DNA from: Rossellomorea vietnamensis
GTDB lineage: Bacteria > Bacillota > Bacilli > Bacillales > Bacillaceae_B
Direction of reading: 5' to 3'
Assembly (NCBI RefSeq): GCF_008180615.1
Contig: NZ_VTEH01000001.1
Location: 524,680 to 588,679, forward strand
Length of the DNA: 64,000 nucleotides
The notes under the pieces are model-generated. The model did no database searches. It was not told where the DNA came from and was given only the letters and a program-made list of their open reading frames with translations. Position 1 is the first letter of the stretch. Each line of letters opens with the position of its first letter. Shown in pieces: positions 44,811 through 53,930 of the stretch. Both the position numbers and the translations under genes were made by a program.

Positions 44811-45559
44811 TGATTCATCCGCCCTTTTAAGTAGTCCTTTAAAAAATAGAAGTCCTCCTTGATGATTATGGAAATAGCAATAATATATTTTCTGTTTCTC
44901 TCAATCGTTTTTCTGCTGAAGCCGACCTGTTTCTCCAGCTGTTTTATCGGCAGCCTCTTCTTTTCTTGCAGATATTGGATGAATGCGGGTGTGGACACCA
45001 CTGTATTAGCTATTGATATGGCATTGATTCTAGCGTCTTCATGTTTTGGAGAATGGCTGACAAGATCATCAAAGCTGAGGGAATACTCTTTTAACTTTTT
45101 TGTAAAAGTTGCAATCTCATCTTTTCTATCCCAAGCTTCTTTTCCCCTGGTATACTCCTCAAGGGACAACGCGTCAGTAATTGTGTTCCGGGTTTCTCCT
45201 TCATCACTTTCGACGTTTGCATCCACACTGATGTTTTGATGCCTGCCATTGGCTCTGATATAGTCAATGACTTTTCTTTTTATAATTACTTCTGCAAAGC
45301 TTAGAAACGATGTTCCGCGCTCGCTGTTATATTTGTAAATAGCATCATGAAAGGCTATAAGACCAATGCTGAACTCGTCATCACTTTCATATATGTATCT
45401 TTTACACACAGAAGACACCGTTTTCTTTATAAATGGTTTGTAATCTCGCAGCACCTGATTCAATAATTCTTCGTTCCCATTTTGAATTTGTGCTGCGGAA
45501 GCTTCCAATGTCTCTTTTTTATTTCTTTTTGCCGAAAAGATCAATAATACATTCAGCAT
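44807..45559 (-). CDS. sigI: RNA polymerase sigma factor SigI
   Basis: About 250 aa. Region 2 contains DEFSIGLIAFHDAIYKYN and SFAEVIIKRKVIDYIR. The C-terminal HTH is KRLPIKQLEKQVGFSRKTIERNRKYIIA. The arrangement with rsgI and the sequence fit SigI of bacilli, a sigma factor for heat and cell-wall stress. The ATG at 45559 has GGGGTGAG upstream; GTG at 45568 is an alternative. It forms a two-gene operon with rsgI. Confidence 0.92.
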   Translation of the reverse strand: MLNVLLIFSAKRNKKETLEASAAQIQNGNEELLNQVLRDYKPFIKKTVSSVCKRYIYESDDEFSIGLIAFHDAIYKYNSERGTSFLSFAEVIIKRKVIDYIRANGRHQNISVDANVESDEGETRNTITDALSLEEYTRGKEAWDRKDEIATFTKKLKEYSLSFDDLVSHSPKHEDARINAISIANTVVSTPAFIQYLQEKKRLPIKQLEKQVGFSRKTIERNRKYIIAISIIIKEDFYFLKDYLKGRMNQ

Positions 45560-45628
45560 TAGCCTCACCCCGCTCCGGCCTTTATTATATCATGTCAAAA
45601 GCAAAGCTGAAGGCAATTGGTTATGGAA

Positions 45629-45677
45629 AAAGCTGCCTGCCGCCACAGATTACCAGCAGGGGCAGGCAGTCTTCCTG
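45629..45677 (-). terminator. Terminator of the DUF5667-like gene
   Basis: On the minus strand CTGCCTGCC / GGCAGGCAG with a loop of about 20 nt, then CTTTTTCC. It separates the secreted-protein gene from sigI. Confidence 0.8.
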
Positions 45678-45722
45678 GACTAATGTCTGCGCAGTAAATT
45701 CTGGATAGTGATGCGATAACCT

Positions 45723-46922
45723 TTATTGATTGCCGTTGCCTTTGTTCTCTTTGTTTCCATGGCCCTTGCCTTTATTTTCTTTATCTTCCTTCTTGCCTGC
45801 CTCTTTTGCCTCTTTTGCCTCTTTTGCCGCTTTACGCTCAGCTTTTTGTTTCTCCCGTTCTGCTCTCACTTTTTCTTTCTGTGCTCCATGGTTTGCCTTG
45901 ATTTTTTCTTTTTCTGCTTCACGTTCTGCTTTGAGCCTTACTCTCTCCATTTCACGCTCTGCTTTATTTTTCTCTTTATCAGCTTTCTGCTGTGCTTTTT
46001 CTTGTTTTTGATGGGCTTTTTTCTGCTCTTTTTCTGCCTTTTTCACAGAAGGAACTGGTATTGAAGCTTGTGTTTCTTCTGTTGAATCTACTGCTGCTGT
46101 ATCTTCTTCTTCAACTGCTGGTTCTTCGCTTGCCTCTTCTGTAACCTCTGTTTCAACAGTCTCTGGCTCTGTTACTGCTTCAGGTTCTTCTTCAAGGCCC
46201 AATTCTTCATCTTCCTTTATTTCTGCTGACTCTGCGATTTTTTCTGCCAGCTTCGCATAGCTTTTTCCTATATTTTTCTTAAGTGCCGCTTTCGCTGTAG
46301 GATTTTTCACTTTTTCCATCGCTGCTTTGAGGGCAATGATGTTTCGAGCCATGATTTCTTCCAGCTCAACAAGAGTGTCATCTGATTCAGCTTCTTCACC
46401 TTGTCCAGCATTCTCAGTTACTTCATCCTTTTGTCTGTCCTCTTCGGCCTCTAGTTCAGCAGGCTCGTCTACATCCTTATCAGCATCTTCCATTCCTTGA
46501 AGTGCTTTTTCAATCATTTCTATCGCCTTCTCTTCTTCACCCTCTTCTAATAATGCCAGGGCTTCTGACAGGCGCTCCGCAGCAAATCCAGCTAATAGTT
46601 TAGCTTCTTTTACATCATCCGCTGTAAAAGCAAGCTGTATTTTTTCTAAAACAACCTTAGTAAAATAAAAGAAATCTCCCGGCAGTAGCGACGGGGACTC
46701 TTTTACATCATCCAAAGACTTCCGTTTTTCTTGGACTGAACCCATAACAGCTTCATCATTCATAATGGTATCGGGTTGTTCCTTAGAAACGTCTTGAAAA
46801 TCAACTGTTTCGAAAGTTTCAGTATCATTTTCGTTTGCATTCGCGTATGTACTGGAAAATGATAGGGTTCCTGCTGTGAGAATAGCTAATGACGTTCTTC
46901 TTACTTTAGATTGTTTTGACAA
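45723..46922 (-). CDS. Secreted DUF5667-like protein with K/E-rich tail
   Basis: About 399 aa. A Sec signal peptide (RRTSLAILTAGTLSFSSTYANA, split by likely cleavage after ANA) precedes an acidic region. A DUF5667-like helical domain covers about 75-150 (SLLPGDFFYFTKVVLEKIQL, LLAGFAAERLSEALALLEEG). A second helical segment lies at about 190-230, then a Glu/Val/Thr-rich stretch, and then a long Lys/Glu/Ala coiled-coil-like tail. TTG at 46922 is chosen, with AGGTG 6 nt upstream. Function is unknown. Being next to sigI-rsgI and having a similar low-complexity tail suggest a cell-wall role. Confidence 0.75.
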   Translation of the reverse strand: MSKQSKVRRTSLAILTAGTLSFSSTYANANENDTETFETVDFQDVSKEQPDTIMNDEAVMGSVQEKRKSLDDVKESPSLLPGDFFYFTKVVLEKIQLAFTADDVKEAKLLAGFAAERLSEALALLEEGEEEKAIEMIEKALQGMEDADKDVDEPAELEAEEDRQKDEVTENAGQGEEAESDDTLVELEEIMARNIIALKAAMEKVKNPTAKAALKKNIGKSYAKLAEKIAESAEIKEDEELGLEEEPEAVTEPETVETEVTEEASEEPAVEEEDTAAVDSTEETQASIPVPSVKKAEKEQKKAHQKQEKAQQKADKEKNKAEREMERVRLKAEREAEKEKIKANHGAQKEKVRAEREKQKAERKAAKEAKEAKEAGKKEDKENKGKGHGNKENKGNGNQ

Positions 46923-47329
46923 TGTGTTCACCTCATAGATTGTTTTCGAGCGATCGCTTCATTACAAGGTTACGGAAACAGAAGGTAACTTGTGGGGGTG
47001 TTTTTCTGCATTACTTTGTTTTGGGCAGTTAGTCTGATGGCCGTTTACACTTCCGCAGCTATTTATTACTCTTAGGATTTTCTTGCTTGAAGCATTTAGA
47101 GTAATCTCAAAAATAGCCTGTAGTGATTATTAAAATTAGTACAACCAGGGTTACGCAAAAACAGCAGCTGTTTTTTTTAGGGTTTGAGGCAAGAAAAAAG
47201 ACCTATGTCCACTTCAGACATAAGTCGTAGGCTTTCATTCTTTATCGGTGCAGCTGCAGTATAATGACACCTTCACCTATGGTAATTAAGTCTTATAAAA
47301 GCAGCTTCTCATCGTTTCCAGTACTATCT

Positions 47330-47791
47330 TCAGGTTCGAAGCAGAAAGTATTTTAGCAGCAAGCCTGCCCCTACACCCGGCAATACACAAAGCATTGGAA
47401 AAAAGATCGGTCCGATAAAAATTTCGTTGATGAAGACCTTAGGCGATACCATCAACCCTGTGGTGACCGTATAAGCTGTAAATACAAAAGGCAGATAAGA
47501 ATACTTCCCTCTTGCTCCCTCAGCACTCTTAAAGGCATCCCACATGGCAAACATATATAAACATGGATAAAACATAAGCCATTGGTAATCAACGACCTGT
47601 GCAGATAAGCGGGTTTCCCCAAGAAAACTTAGCCGGATAGCTTCATTAAAATTGCTTTGCACATTAATTAAAAATTCCAGTGCCACAAAGAAAATTCCCT
47701 TGATGAGTGAATTTTTTAATAGCTGTGGAAAACCTGGAAGTGCAATACTCCATAAGATGGCTTCGAGCTTACTTATCGTTTTATTAGGCAT
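47330..47791 (-). CDS. Small integral membrane protein of unknown function
   Basis: 153 aa with about four hydrophobic helices (ALPGFPQLLKNSLIKGIFF, YPCLYMFAMWDAF, YLPFVFTAYTVTTGLMV, FPMLCVLPGVGAGLLL). Similar four-helix proteins of unknown role are common in bacilli. GGAGGAG lies rather far upstream and GAGTGG is nearer, so the start is less certain. The interval 46932-47329 holds only a weak hairpin at about 47192-47232. Confidence 0.65.
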   Translation of the reverse strand: MPNKTISKLEAILWSIALPGFPQLLKNSLIKGIFFVALEFLINVQSNFNEAIRLSFLGETRLSAQVVDYQWLMFYPCLYMFAMWDAFKSAEGARGKYSYLPFVFTAYTVTTGLMVSPKVFINEIFIGPIFFPMLCVLPGVGAGLLLKYFLLRT

Positions 47792-47916
47792 CCACTCTCA
47801 TTCCATCTCCTCCAAAATGTTTCACTATCCATAGTTTGCACAGAGATGGAAGTCTTATTACTTTTATTTACAATTATTAGAGAAAGAAAATGTCCCTTTA
47901 ATCCTTTTTCTATTTT

Positions 47917-48999
47917 CTAATCCACCGCCACATGATATTTCTGGTCATCTCGATTCTCTTTGTAGAATTTGACCATGCTCCCCATCGTTTCCAAAAAGTC
48001 AGTGCAGACGATTCCTGCAGGCCCTAAATCCTTCAATGCAGTTGTACAGTCAAATAATCCATTCCAACTAAAATAATCGAGTGCTTCCTTTTCAACTCTC
48101 AAATATCTTCTAACAGATGAGATTTGCAGTAACGCTGAAGCCAAGCTTAATGGGAAAGTCCCTACCGGTTTTTTTCTGTTCAACTCCCATAGGATAGAGC
48201 TGTAAATCTCTTTCACTTTGTATGGGCGGGGATCCGTCAGATGATAGGTTTTGCCGGCCGCCTCAGGTGAATGCCCAAGATAAATGGAAGCACTTGTGAT
48301 ATATTCTACCGGAACGATGTTCACAAAACTTTGACCTTTTCCTATAGAGGGAATGATCGGTAAAAAAGAAAGCCGGCTAAGCATGTTCATAATAAAATAA
48401 GGTCCGTCAAACTTACTTGTTTCACCAGAATCTGATCTTCCTTTTACAATACCTGGACGGAAAATGGTGATGGGCAGCCTTTCTTTAAGAGAGTCCACGA
48501 GGCATTCTGCCTCATATTTTGTTTCTTCATAATGATTGTGAAAGGTCCCTGGTCTTATCAATTCTGTTTCCAAGAGATTGCCTTCCCTGTCTCCGGCAAT
48601 AAAAGCTGTACTGAAATACACATATCTTCTCAGGTGAGGCAGACTCAAACAAAAACGATTCATATTTTCAGTTCCTATTACATTCACTTTATAAGCTGCC
48701 TCATAGGCAACAGAAAGATCGTAAATCGCGGCCAAATGCCAGACATATTCAATTTCCGCTTCTAATGTTGCCACAATAGAAGAAGATAAATTCAATCCTT
48801 CTTGTGTGATATCTCCTTCAATTAAAATGATCCTCCCGCTGATTCCCTTTTCTTTTTCAATCTTACTCGCCTCAAGGAATGCCTTTTCCTTCATGGATGG
48901 TACATGAAGACAATAAAAGGTATCCTTACCGCTTAACATTTCCTTGATTAATTGACTGGATATAAACCCTGGAAAACCTGTTATAAAATAGTTTGCCAT
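47917..48999 (-). CDS. Extended SDR / NAD-binding-4 oxidoreductase
   Basis: About 360 aa. FITGFPGFISSQLIKEML is the Rossmann cofactor motif, and HLAAIYDLSV, FSTAFIAGDREGN, YEETKYEAE (catalytic Tyr-x-x-x-Lys) and IFRPGIVKGRSDSGE follow. It resembles the Male-sterility/NAD_binding_4 group of extended SDRs (thioester reductase or sugar-nucleotide enzymes); the substrate cannot be told. The ATG at 48999 with AAAGGAG upstream is clear. The open frame continues 30 codons further upstream into a MITE copy and is not coding there. Confidence 0.82.
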   Translation of the reverse strand: MANYFITGFPGFISSQLIKEMLSGKDTFYCLHVPSMKEKAFLEASKIEKEKGISGRIILIEGDITQEGLNLSSSIVATLEAEIEYVWHLAAIYDLSVAYEAAYKVNVIGTENMNRFCLSLPHLRRYVYFSTAFIAGDREGNLLETELIRPGTFHNHYEETKYEAECLVDSLKERLPITIFRPGIVKGRSDSGETSKFDGPYFIMNMLSRLSFLPIIPSIGKGQSFVNIVPVEYITSASIYLGHSPEAAGKTYHLTDPRPYKVKEIYSSILWELNRKKPVGTFPLSLASALLQISSVRRYLRVEKEALDYFSWNGLFDCTTALKDLGPAGIVCTDFLETMGSMVKFYKENRDDQKYHVAVD

Positions 49000-49028
49000 G
49001 CTCCCGCTCCTTTTCTCACATTTTTTTA

Positions 49029-49224
49029 AAAGGCTGTTTTCGCATAGATTGTTGCTTTCGGGAAAAATACCAGGAGCCGGATTTTCCACCGGATACTAAG
49101 GGATTTCTCTCTAATCGGGAAAAGCAGCTCGTTGCTTTTCATGATCACAAGGTTATTCAGATGAATTATGATTAGTTTTTTTGGAATTAGTATCAAATAG
49201 CAACAAAGTTTACGAAACAGCCTA
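49029..49224. repeat. MITE-like element, reference full-length copy (196 bp)
   Basis: Left end AAGGCTGTTTTCGCATAGAT then TGTTGCTTTCGG. The right end, read in reverse, is AGGCTGTTTCGTAAACTTTG then TTGCTATTTG, so the two ends form imperfect terminal inverted repeats of about 30 bp. Inner inverted segments (CCGGATTTTCCACCGG, AGCAGCTCGTTGCTTTT) add structure. It has no coding capacity. Confidence 0.8.
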
Positions 49225-49232
49225 AAAGAAAA

Positions 49233-49282
49233 CAAAAAACCTCAAGACTGAACGGACGGCAAGTGTCCAATCTTGAGGTGGT
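49233..49282 (-). terminator. Rho-independent terminator of the RND pump gene
   Basis: On the minus strand CCTCAAGATT / AGTCTTGAGG, with a loop of about 19 nt that is itself partly paired, then TTTTTTG. Confidence 0.82.
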
Positions 49283-49308
49283 GAAAAATCATGAGTGTTA
49301 ATTCATAC

Positions 49309-52300
49309 TTATTTATATGCTCTTCGTCTTCTCTTCATTCTTCTAGTATTTTTATCAAAAAGGCTGTAGACAACAGGAATGACATAAAGTGTCAAAAGGG
49401 TGGAGCTGACCAGCCCACCTATGACTGTAATTCCCATAGGCTGATTGATTTCTGTTCCCTGACCGATCCCCAGTGCCAGCGGAAGCAGCCCAAGGATCGT
49501 CGTCAAGGCCGTCATAAGTATTGGCCTTGCCCTGTCTTTTACAGCTTCAACAATGGATTCATAACTATCCATTCCGCTTTCCTTCTTCTGGTTGATATAA
49601 TCCACTATCACTATCGCGTTATTAACAACAATACCCGCCAGAACAATCACCCCTATGACAGCCGAGATACTGATTGGTGTCCTTGTAAGTGCCAGCGCCA
49701 ACGCTACTCCAATAACCATCAATGGGACTGTGAACATGATGACGAATGGATACTTAAACGACTCAAATTGAGCCGCCATCACAATATATACCAGGATGAT
49801 GGCAAGACCGATCGCAAGTATCATGTCATCTATTGAGTCTTCAAGAAGCTCCCTGTCTCCTGAAAATACTACCTGGGTCTCTTGAGAAAGATCCAGAGAG
49901 GCAATCTCCTCATCGACTATTTCAGAAATGGATCCAAGGTTTGTCTCAGATGAATATTTCAACGTGAATTGCACAGATCCTTGCTGGTCTATTCTTTGAA
50001 TGCTGACAGGCCCATCTTCTATACTGAAATCCACAACTTCATCAAGCGCAATATATTCTCCTTGCGCATTTTTTAATTGTAACTTTTTTAAACTGTCAAG
50101 ATTCTCTGTGATTTCCCTGTCATATCGTACAAATATCGTATAGACATCATCATTCTCAGCCACAATTTGAGCTGCCGGAACGCCTCGGGTAATATCGTTG
50201 ACGGTCTGTGCTATCCCGGCCGGCATCAACCCTTCATCTAAGGCAGCTTCACGATTCACTTTCATCTGAACTTCCTGAATCAACTCATTTTGATCTGTCT
50301 CCACATCTGTTACGTATTGAGCGGATTGAAGTCCTTCCTCAATTTTCCCAACAGCCTCCTCAAGCCTTGTACTGTCAGTATCTCTCACACTGAAAGTCAG
50401 GGTCTGGGGACTCTGGCCTGATGTCGACTGCAGATTGAAACCTATACTCGCTGTTTCATTTTGAGCGAGCGCAGCTTCCTCCAGCCTCGGCTTTAAATCA
50501 TCCACAAGTTTAAAGACGGAAATGTCCCTCTCTTCAAGAGGCTTCAACTTCACATACACTTCAGCAATATTCCTGTTAGACTGGCCCCGGGAGGATTGTT
50601 CCTGGTTAGTGCCCGTCAATGAAACGTAAACGTCAATTGCTTCTTCCTTCTCTAATTCATCCTCTATTGCTTCTACGACACTATTCGTCTCTTCTAAAGA
50701 AGAACCATTTTCAAGCTTAACATTCATATTGAAAAACCCTTCGTCGGTCGGCGGCAGGAATTGAGTGCCGACTGTCGTAAGACCGAATGCACCCCCTGCC
50801 AGGAAAATCGTTGTAATCAACAGAACCGCCCATCTGTGTTTCAGAGACCAATGAATGCTCCTCTCAAAAGAATTCATTGATTTAGAGCGCCTTCTTATGG
50901 CCTCATGGTTTCCTTTAGGTGTTTTCAGCATTCTGCTTGCGAGCATAGGGATGACCGTCAAGGCGACCGCCAGCGATGCAAACAAACTAAATGAAATCGT
51001 TAAGGCAAACTCTGTAAACAGCTGTCCAATCAGCCCTGAAATAAATACAACTGGAAGGAAAACAGCAACAGTTGTCAGAGTTGAAGCGGTTATTGCTGCA
51101 GCTACTTCCTTAGCGCCATCCCTTGCTGCCTGTTTGGAGTCTTTTCCCATGGAAAGGTGGCGGTAAATATTTTCAATTACCACAATGGCATTATCCACGA
51201 GCATACCTATACCCAGTGCCAGTGCCCCAAGCGTCATGATATTCAATGCAAAATCTGCAAAATACATGAGGACGAAAGTGACAATCACGGAATAAGGTAT
51301 GGCAACCCCGATAATCAGCGGACTTTTGATGTTTTTCAGGAACAAAAACAATACGAGCATGGCAAATGCTCCACCAAGGACCAGCGAGGTTGCAATATTG
51401 CCGATAGCATCTTTAATATAATCTCCCTGGTCAAAAAGGATATCTGCCTCTATGTTTTGATACCGTTCCTGATCCAGCAGCTGATTGAGCTTCTCCTGAA
51501 AAGCAGTAGAAACGTCCGCGGTGTTCGCATCAGATTCCTGGAGGACACTAAGAAGGACCGCATCCTGTCTGTCAGCTCTTGTAATCGTGTTGCTTTCCTG
51601 TTCCCTTTGCTCTACATTGGCAACATCCTCAAGAGCAATATTATCGCCAGTCCGGGGATTCTTTCCGATCACTAATCCTGCAATTTCTTCTGCATCCTGC
51701 AGCTGGCTTACTACCCTTGTCGTCAGGGTTTTTTCACCCGTTGTGATGGTATCCCCCGGCATAGTTATGTTATTAGCTCTTATGCTATTGACGATGTCGT
51801 TCTGGGTCAGTCCGAAGTTTTTCAGCTCTTCCTGATCCAGGTCGATGGCTATTTCCTGCTCATTCACACCCGATACATTGACACTTGCTACGCCTTCAGC
51901 TTTAGTCAACTCCAGCTCCAAATCCTGAGCAAGGTCCTGCAGATTCTCCTCACTTCCTGTTTCCTTTATCGACACTTGGATAATCGGAAACTGAGAAGGA
52001 TCAAATTTTAAAAAACGCGGATCCTGTGCATCATCCGGAAGAGGTGCTCCATTCAGCCTTTGCAGGACCTCATCTTGTATATCATCTATGGAAGTGGTCC
52101 AGGAAAACTCCAGCAAGATAAAATTGGAACCCTCCCTGGAGGTTGATTGGATGCTCTTGATTCCCGGCAGGGTTGCCAAGGTATCTTCCAATGGCTTTGT
52201 CACCTTTTCCACAACCTCAGTCGGACTGGCTCCTTCATATGTAGTCACCACAACCCCAACTGGCGGATTGATATCCGGTATCAGCTTAAGGGGGATCCTC

Positions 52301-52389
52301 AGCAGAGAAACCCCTCCCAAAATCAGTATCAAAAACATTGTAACTATAGTAAAAACCGGTCTTCTTATAGAAAAATCACTTAATTTCAT
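49309..52389 (-). CDS. swrC: RND-superfamily efflux pump (SwrC/YerP-like)
   Basis: About 1026 aa, the usual length of AcrB-type HAE pumps. It has twelve membrane helices in two repeats with large extracytoplasmic loops. The proton-relay helix 4 contains LGIGMLVDNAIVVIENIYRH and the second repeat has IVLAGIVVNNAIVIVDYINQ. It resembles B. subtilis SwrC, which gives resistance to surfactin and other amphiphiles and affects swarming. AAGGAG lies 7 nt upstream of the ATG at 52389. No membrane-fusion partner gene is adjacent. Its own promoter and terminator are visible. Confidence 0.9.
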   Translation of the reverse strand: MKLSDFSIRRPVFTIVTMFLILILGGVSLLRIPLKLIPDINPPVGVVVTTYEGASPTEVVEKVTKPLEDTLATLPGIKSIQSTSREGSNFILLEFSWTTSIDDIQDEVLQRLNGAPLPDDAQDPRFLKFDPSQFPIIQVSIKETGSEENLQDLAQDLELELTKAEGVASVNVSGVNEQEIAIDLDQEELKNFGLTQNDIVNSIRANNITMPGDTITTGEKTLTTRVVSQLQDAEEIAGLVIGKNPRTGDNIALEDVANVEQREQESNTITRADRQDAVLLSVLQESDANTADVSTAFQEKLNQLLDQERYQNIEADILFDQGDYIKDAIGNIATSLVLGGAFAMLVLFLFLKNIKSPLIIGVAIPYSVIVTFVLMYFADFALNIMTLGALALGIGMLVDNAIVVIENIYRHLSMGKDSKQAARDGAKEVAAAITASTLTTVAVFLPVVFISGLIGQLFTEFALTISFSLFASLAVALTVIPMLASRMLKTPKGNHEAIRRRSKSMNSFERSIHWSLKHRWAVLLITTIFLAGGAFGLTTVGTQFLPPTDEGFFNMNVKLENGSSLEETNSVVEAIEDELEKEEAIDVYVSLTGTNQEQSSRGQSNRNIAEVYVKLKPLEERDISVFKLVDDLKPRLEEAALAQNETASIGFNLQSTSGQSPQTLTFSVRDTDSTRLEEAVGKIEEGLQSAQYVTDVETDQNELIQEVQMKVNREAALDEGLMPAGIAQTVNDITRGVPAAQIVAENDDVYTIFVRYDREITENLDSLKKLQLKNAQGEYIALDEVVDFSIEDGPVSIQRIDQQGSVQFTLKYSSETNLGSISEIVDEEIASLDLSQETQVVFSGDRELLEDSIDDMILAIGLAIILVYIVMAAQFESFKYPFVIMFTVPLMVIGVALALALTRTPISISAVIGVIVLAGIVVNNAIVIVDYINQKKESGMDSYESIVEAVKDRARPILMTALTTILGLLPLALGIGQGTEINQPMGITVIGGLVSSTLLTLYVIPVVYSLFDKNTRRMKRRRRAYK

Positions 52390-52458
52390 CCATTTTCTCC
52401 TTCCCTGACTAACGGGCAGCTCCATCCTTAAACACAGCTGACTTTTTTAGTTACACTT

Positions 52459-52487
52459 ACTATAATTCTTGTCCCATTGAGTATCAA
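52459..52487 (-). promoter_or_regulatory. Probable sigma-A promoter of the RND pump gene
   Basis: On the minus strand TTGATA (52482-52487) and TATAGT (52459-52464) with a 17-bp spacer, about 70 bp upstream of the start codon. Confidence 0.5.
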
Positions 52488-52732
52488 CATTTAAGCTTTT
52501 CAAGTGTTCTAAGCCTGATTAGTATCGGAAAAAAATTAGAAAAAGATACCAGTCATTCTCAATCATGATTTTGTGAACGCCGGCTCGATATGGGCTGCTT
52601 TGTTGGACTGGAACTAAACTGACAAGAGAACCCCTTTGGATACTATTACTGATGATGGAGGTGCCCCCGCCAATAAAGGAACACTGTTCTCAGACCACCC
52701 ATAATTTAATGAAGAGCAGTTCATAAAAGGTC

Positions 52733-52766
52733 AAAAAAAGAAGAGGCTGTAAAATATGCCTCTTCC
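52733..52766 (-). terminator. Rho-independent terminator of the EAL gene
   Basis: GAAGAGGC / GCCTCTTC stem with a loop of about 10 nt, then TTTTTTT on the minus strand. Confidence 0.88.
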
Positions 52767-52777
52767 ATAAAAAATGG

Positions 52778-53797
52778 TCATACCATTACAGGAACTTTTG
52801 GTTCACTCAATGGTTTGCCAATATAATAACCTTGTCCAAGTTCTACGCCCAATGACTTACAATATTGAAGCTCTTCTTTTCTTTCTATTCCTTCTGCCAG
52901 CACATTGATCCCCAATTCCCTGGATATTCGGGTAACATCTTTGAGGAATGACTGATTGGCTTTGTTATGGTCACAGTTCTGAATGTAAGAACGGTCAATC
53001 TTCACATAATCCGGCTTCAACTTGCTCAGCATCTCCAAGGTAGAGAATCCTGCACCTACATCATCCAGTGCCACTTTCATGCCTTCTCTCCTATATACAT
53101 CAAAAACCTTTTTCAAATGAGCCACATCTTTTATCTGTTCGGTTTCCACTACCTCAAAGACCAGATCTGCAGGATCCACATCATATTTTTCCACGTAACT
53201 GAAGGTATGCTGTAAACAGAACTCCGGGTTATAAATTGTAGACGGAAGGAAATTGATAAAGCTTTTGATACCTCTTTGAAGGTGGTCTTTCCGACACCTG
53301 ATTGCTGTCTCTCTTGCCCTTTGGTCTAAAAATGAATGAAGTCCTGTCTCATCCGCTGTTTGAAATAAGGATCCCGGGGAAATTTCCTTCTCTTGGTCTC
53401 CGGACCTTAACAGAGATTCATAACCAAAAAGCTCTTCGTTCTTCAATTCAATTATAGGCTGGAAGTAACTGACCAACTTTCCATTTTGAATGAATTCTAC
53501 CTCATCACGCTTATCCATCCGCTTTTTTAAATCTGCAAACGGGATCATCCTGATATTTTGGCGTCTAGCCGAAACTCCTGCATTCCATTCTCCTTCAGAA
53601 ATAGCGTTCTCCAGTTCCTCCAGCATTTCCAGCAGCTCTTTAAATTCCTTGAAATTGAAATGATATGTAAATATTCCTGTTTTTTCACCAGAAAAGGAGA
53701 GATTGCCAATATTGAGTTCTGTTTCTCCCTGGATTGCCAGAAATCCTCGTTCATAGAAAGGAATCGAAATTCCGCAGTTGACACATGTGTTTTTCAT
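52778..53797 (-). CDS. EAL-domain protein, probable c-di-GMP phosphodiesterase
   Basis: About 339 aa. The EAL domain covers about 100-335. The usual metal and substrate residues look kept: YESLLR, FINFLP (Asn), FEVVETE (Glu), LDDVGAGFS (Asp-Asp), YVKIDRS (Lys), LAEGIE (Glu) and LGQGYYIGKP (Gln). An active enzyme that cleaves c-di-GMP to pGpG is therefore likely. The N-terminus starts with a CVNC pair, which could bind metal, and a roughly 90-residue domain I do not recognise. No membrane helix. The ATG at 53797 follows CAGGAG. A PilZ protein in the window could be a c-di-GMP receptor. Confidence 0.87.
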   Translation of the reverse strand: MKNTCVNCGISIPFYERGFLAIQGETELNIGNLSFSGEKTGIFTYHFNFKEFKELLEMLEELENAISEGEWNAGVSARRQNIRMIPFADLKKRMDKRDEVEFIQNGKLVSYFQPIIELKNEELFGYESLLRSGDQEKEISPGSLFQTADETGLHSFLDQRARETAIRCRKDHLQRGIKSFINFLPSTIYNPEFCLQHTFSYVEKYDVDPADLVFEVVETEQIKDVAHLKKVFDVYRREGMKVALDDVGAGFSTLEMLSKLKPDYVKIDRSYIQNCDHNKANQSFLKDVTRISRELGINVLAEGIERKEELQYCKSLGVELGQGYYIGKPLSEPKVPVMV

Positions 53798-53930
53798 CAG
53801 CACTCTTCTCCTGTCCAGTCAATTTATAATGTGCTCATACTACTTTTTACCTATTTAGTCTAACATTAATGTGCTGAGTAGACATAATATATTCCCTTAA
53901 GTTTTTTAATTTTTTTAGTGGATGAGTGAC

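Noticed and set aside
45726..46064. Phe/Leu/Cys-rich frames opposite the DUF5667-like gene
   Set aside because: They are antisense shadows of a Lys/Glu-rich coding region and have no ribosome binding site.
49000..49089. 30-residue N-terminal extension of the extended SDR gene
   Set aside because: It reads into a MITE copy, while the ATG at 48999 has a strong AAAGGAG and begins the Rossmann motif.
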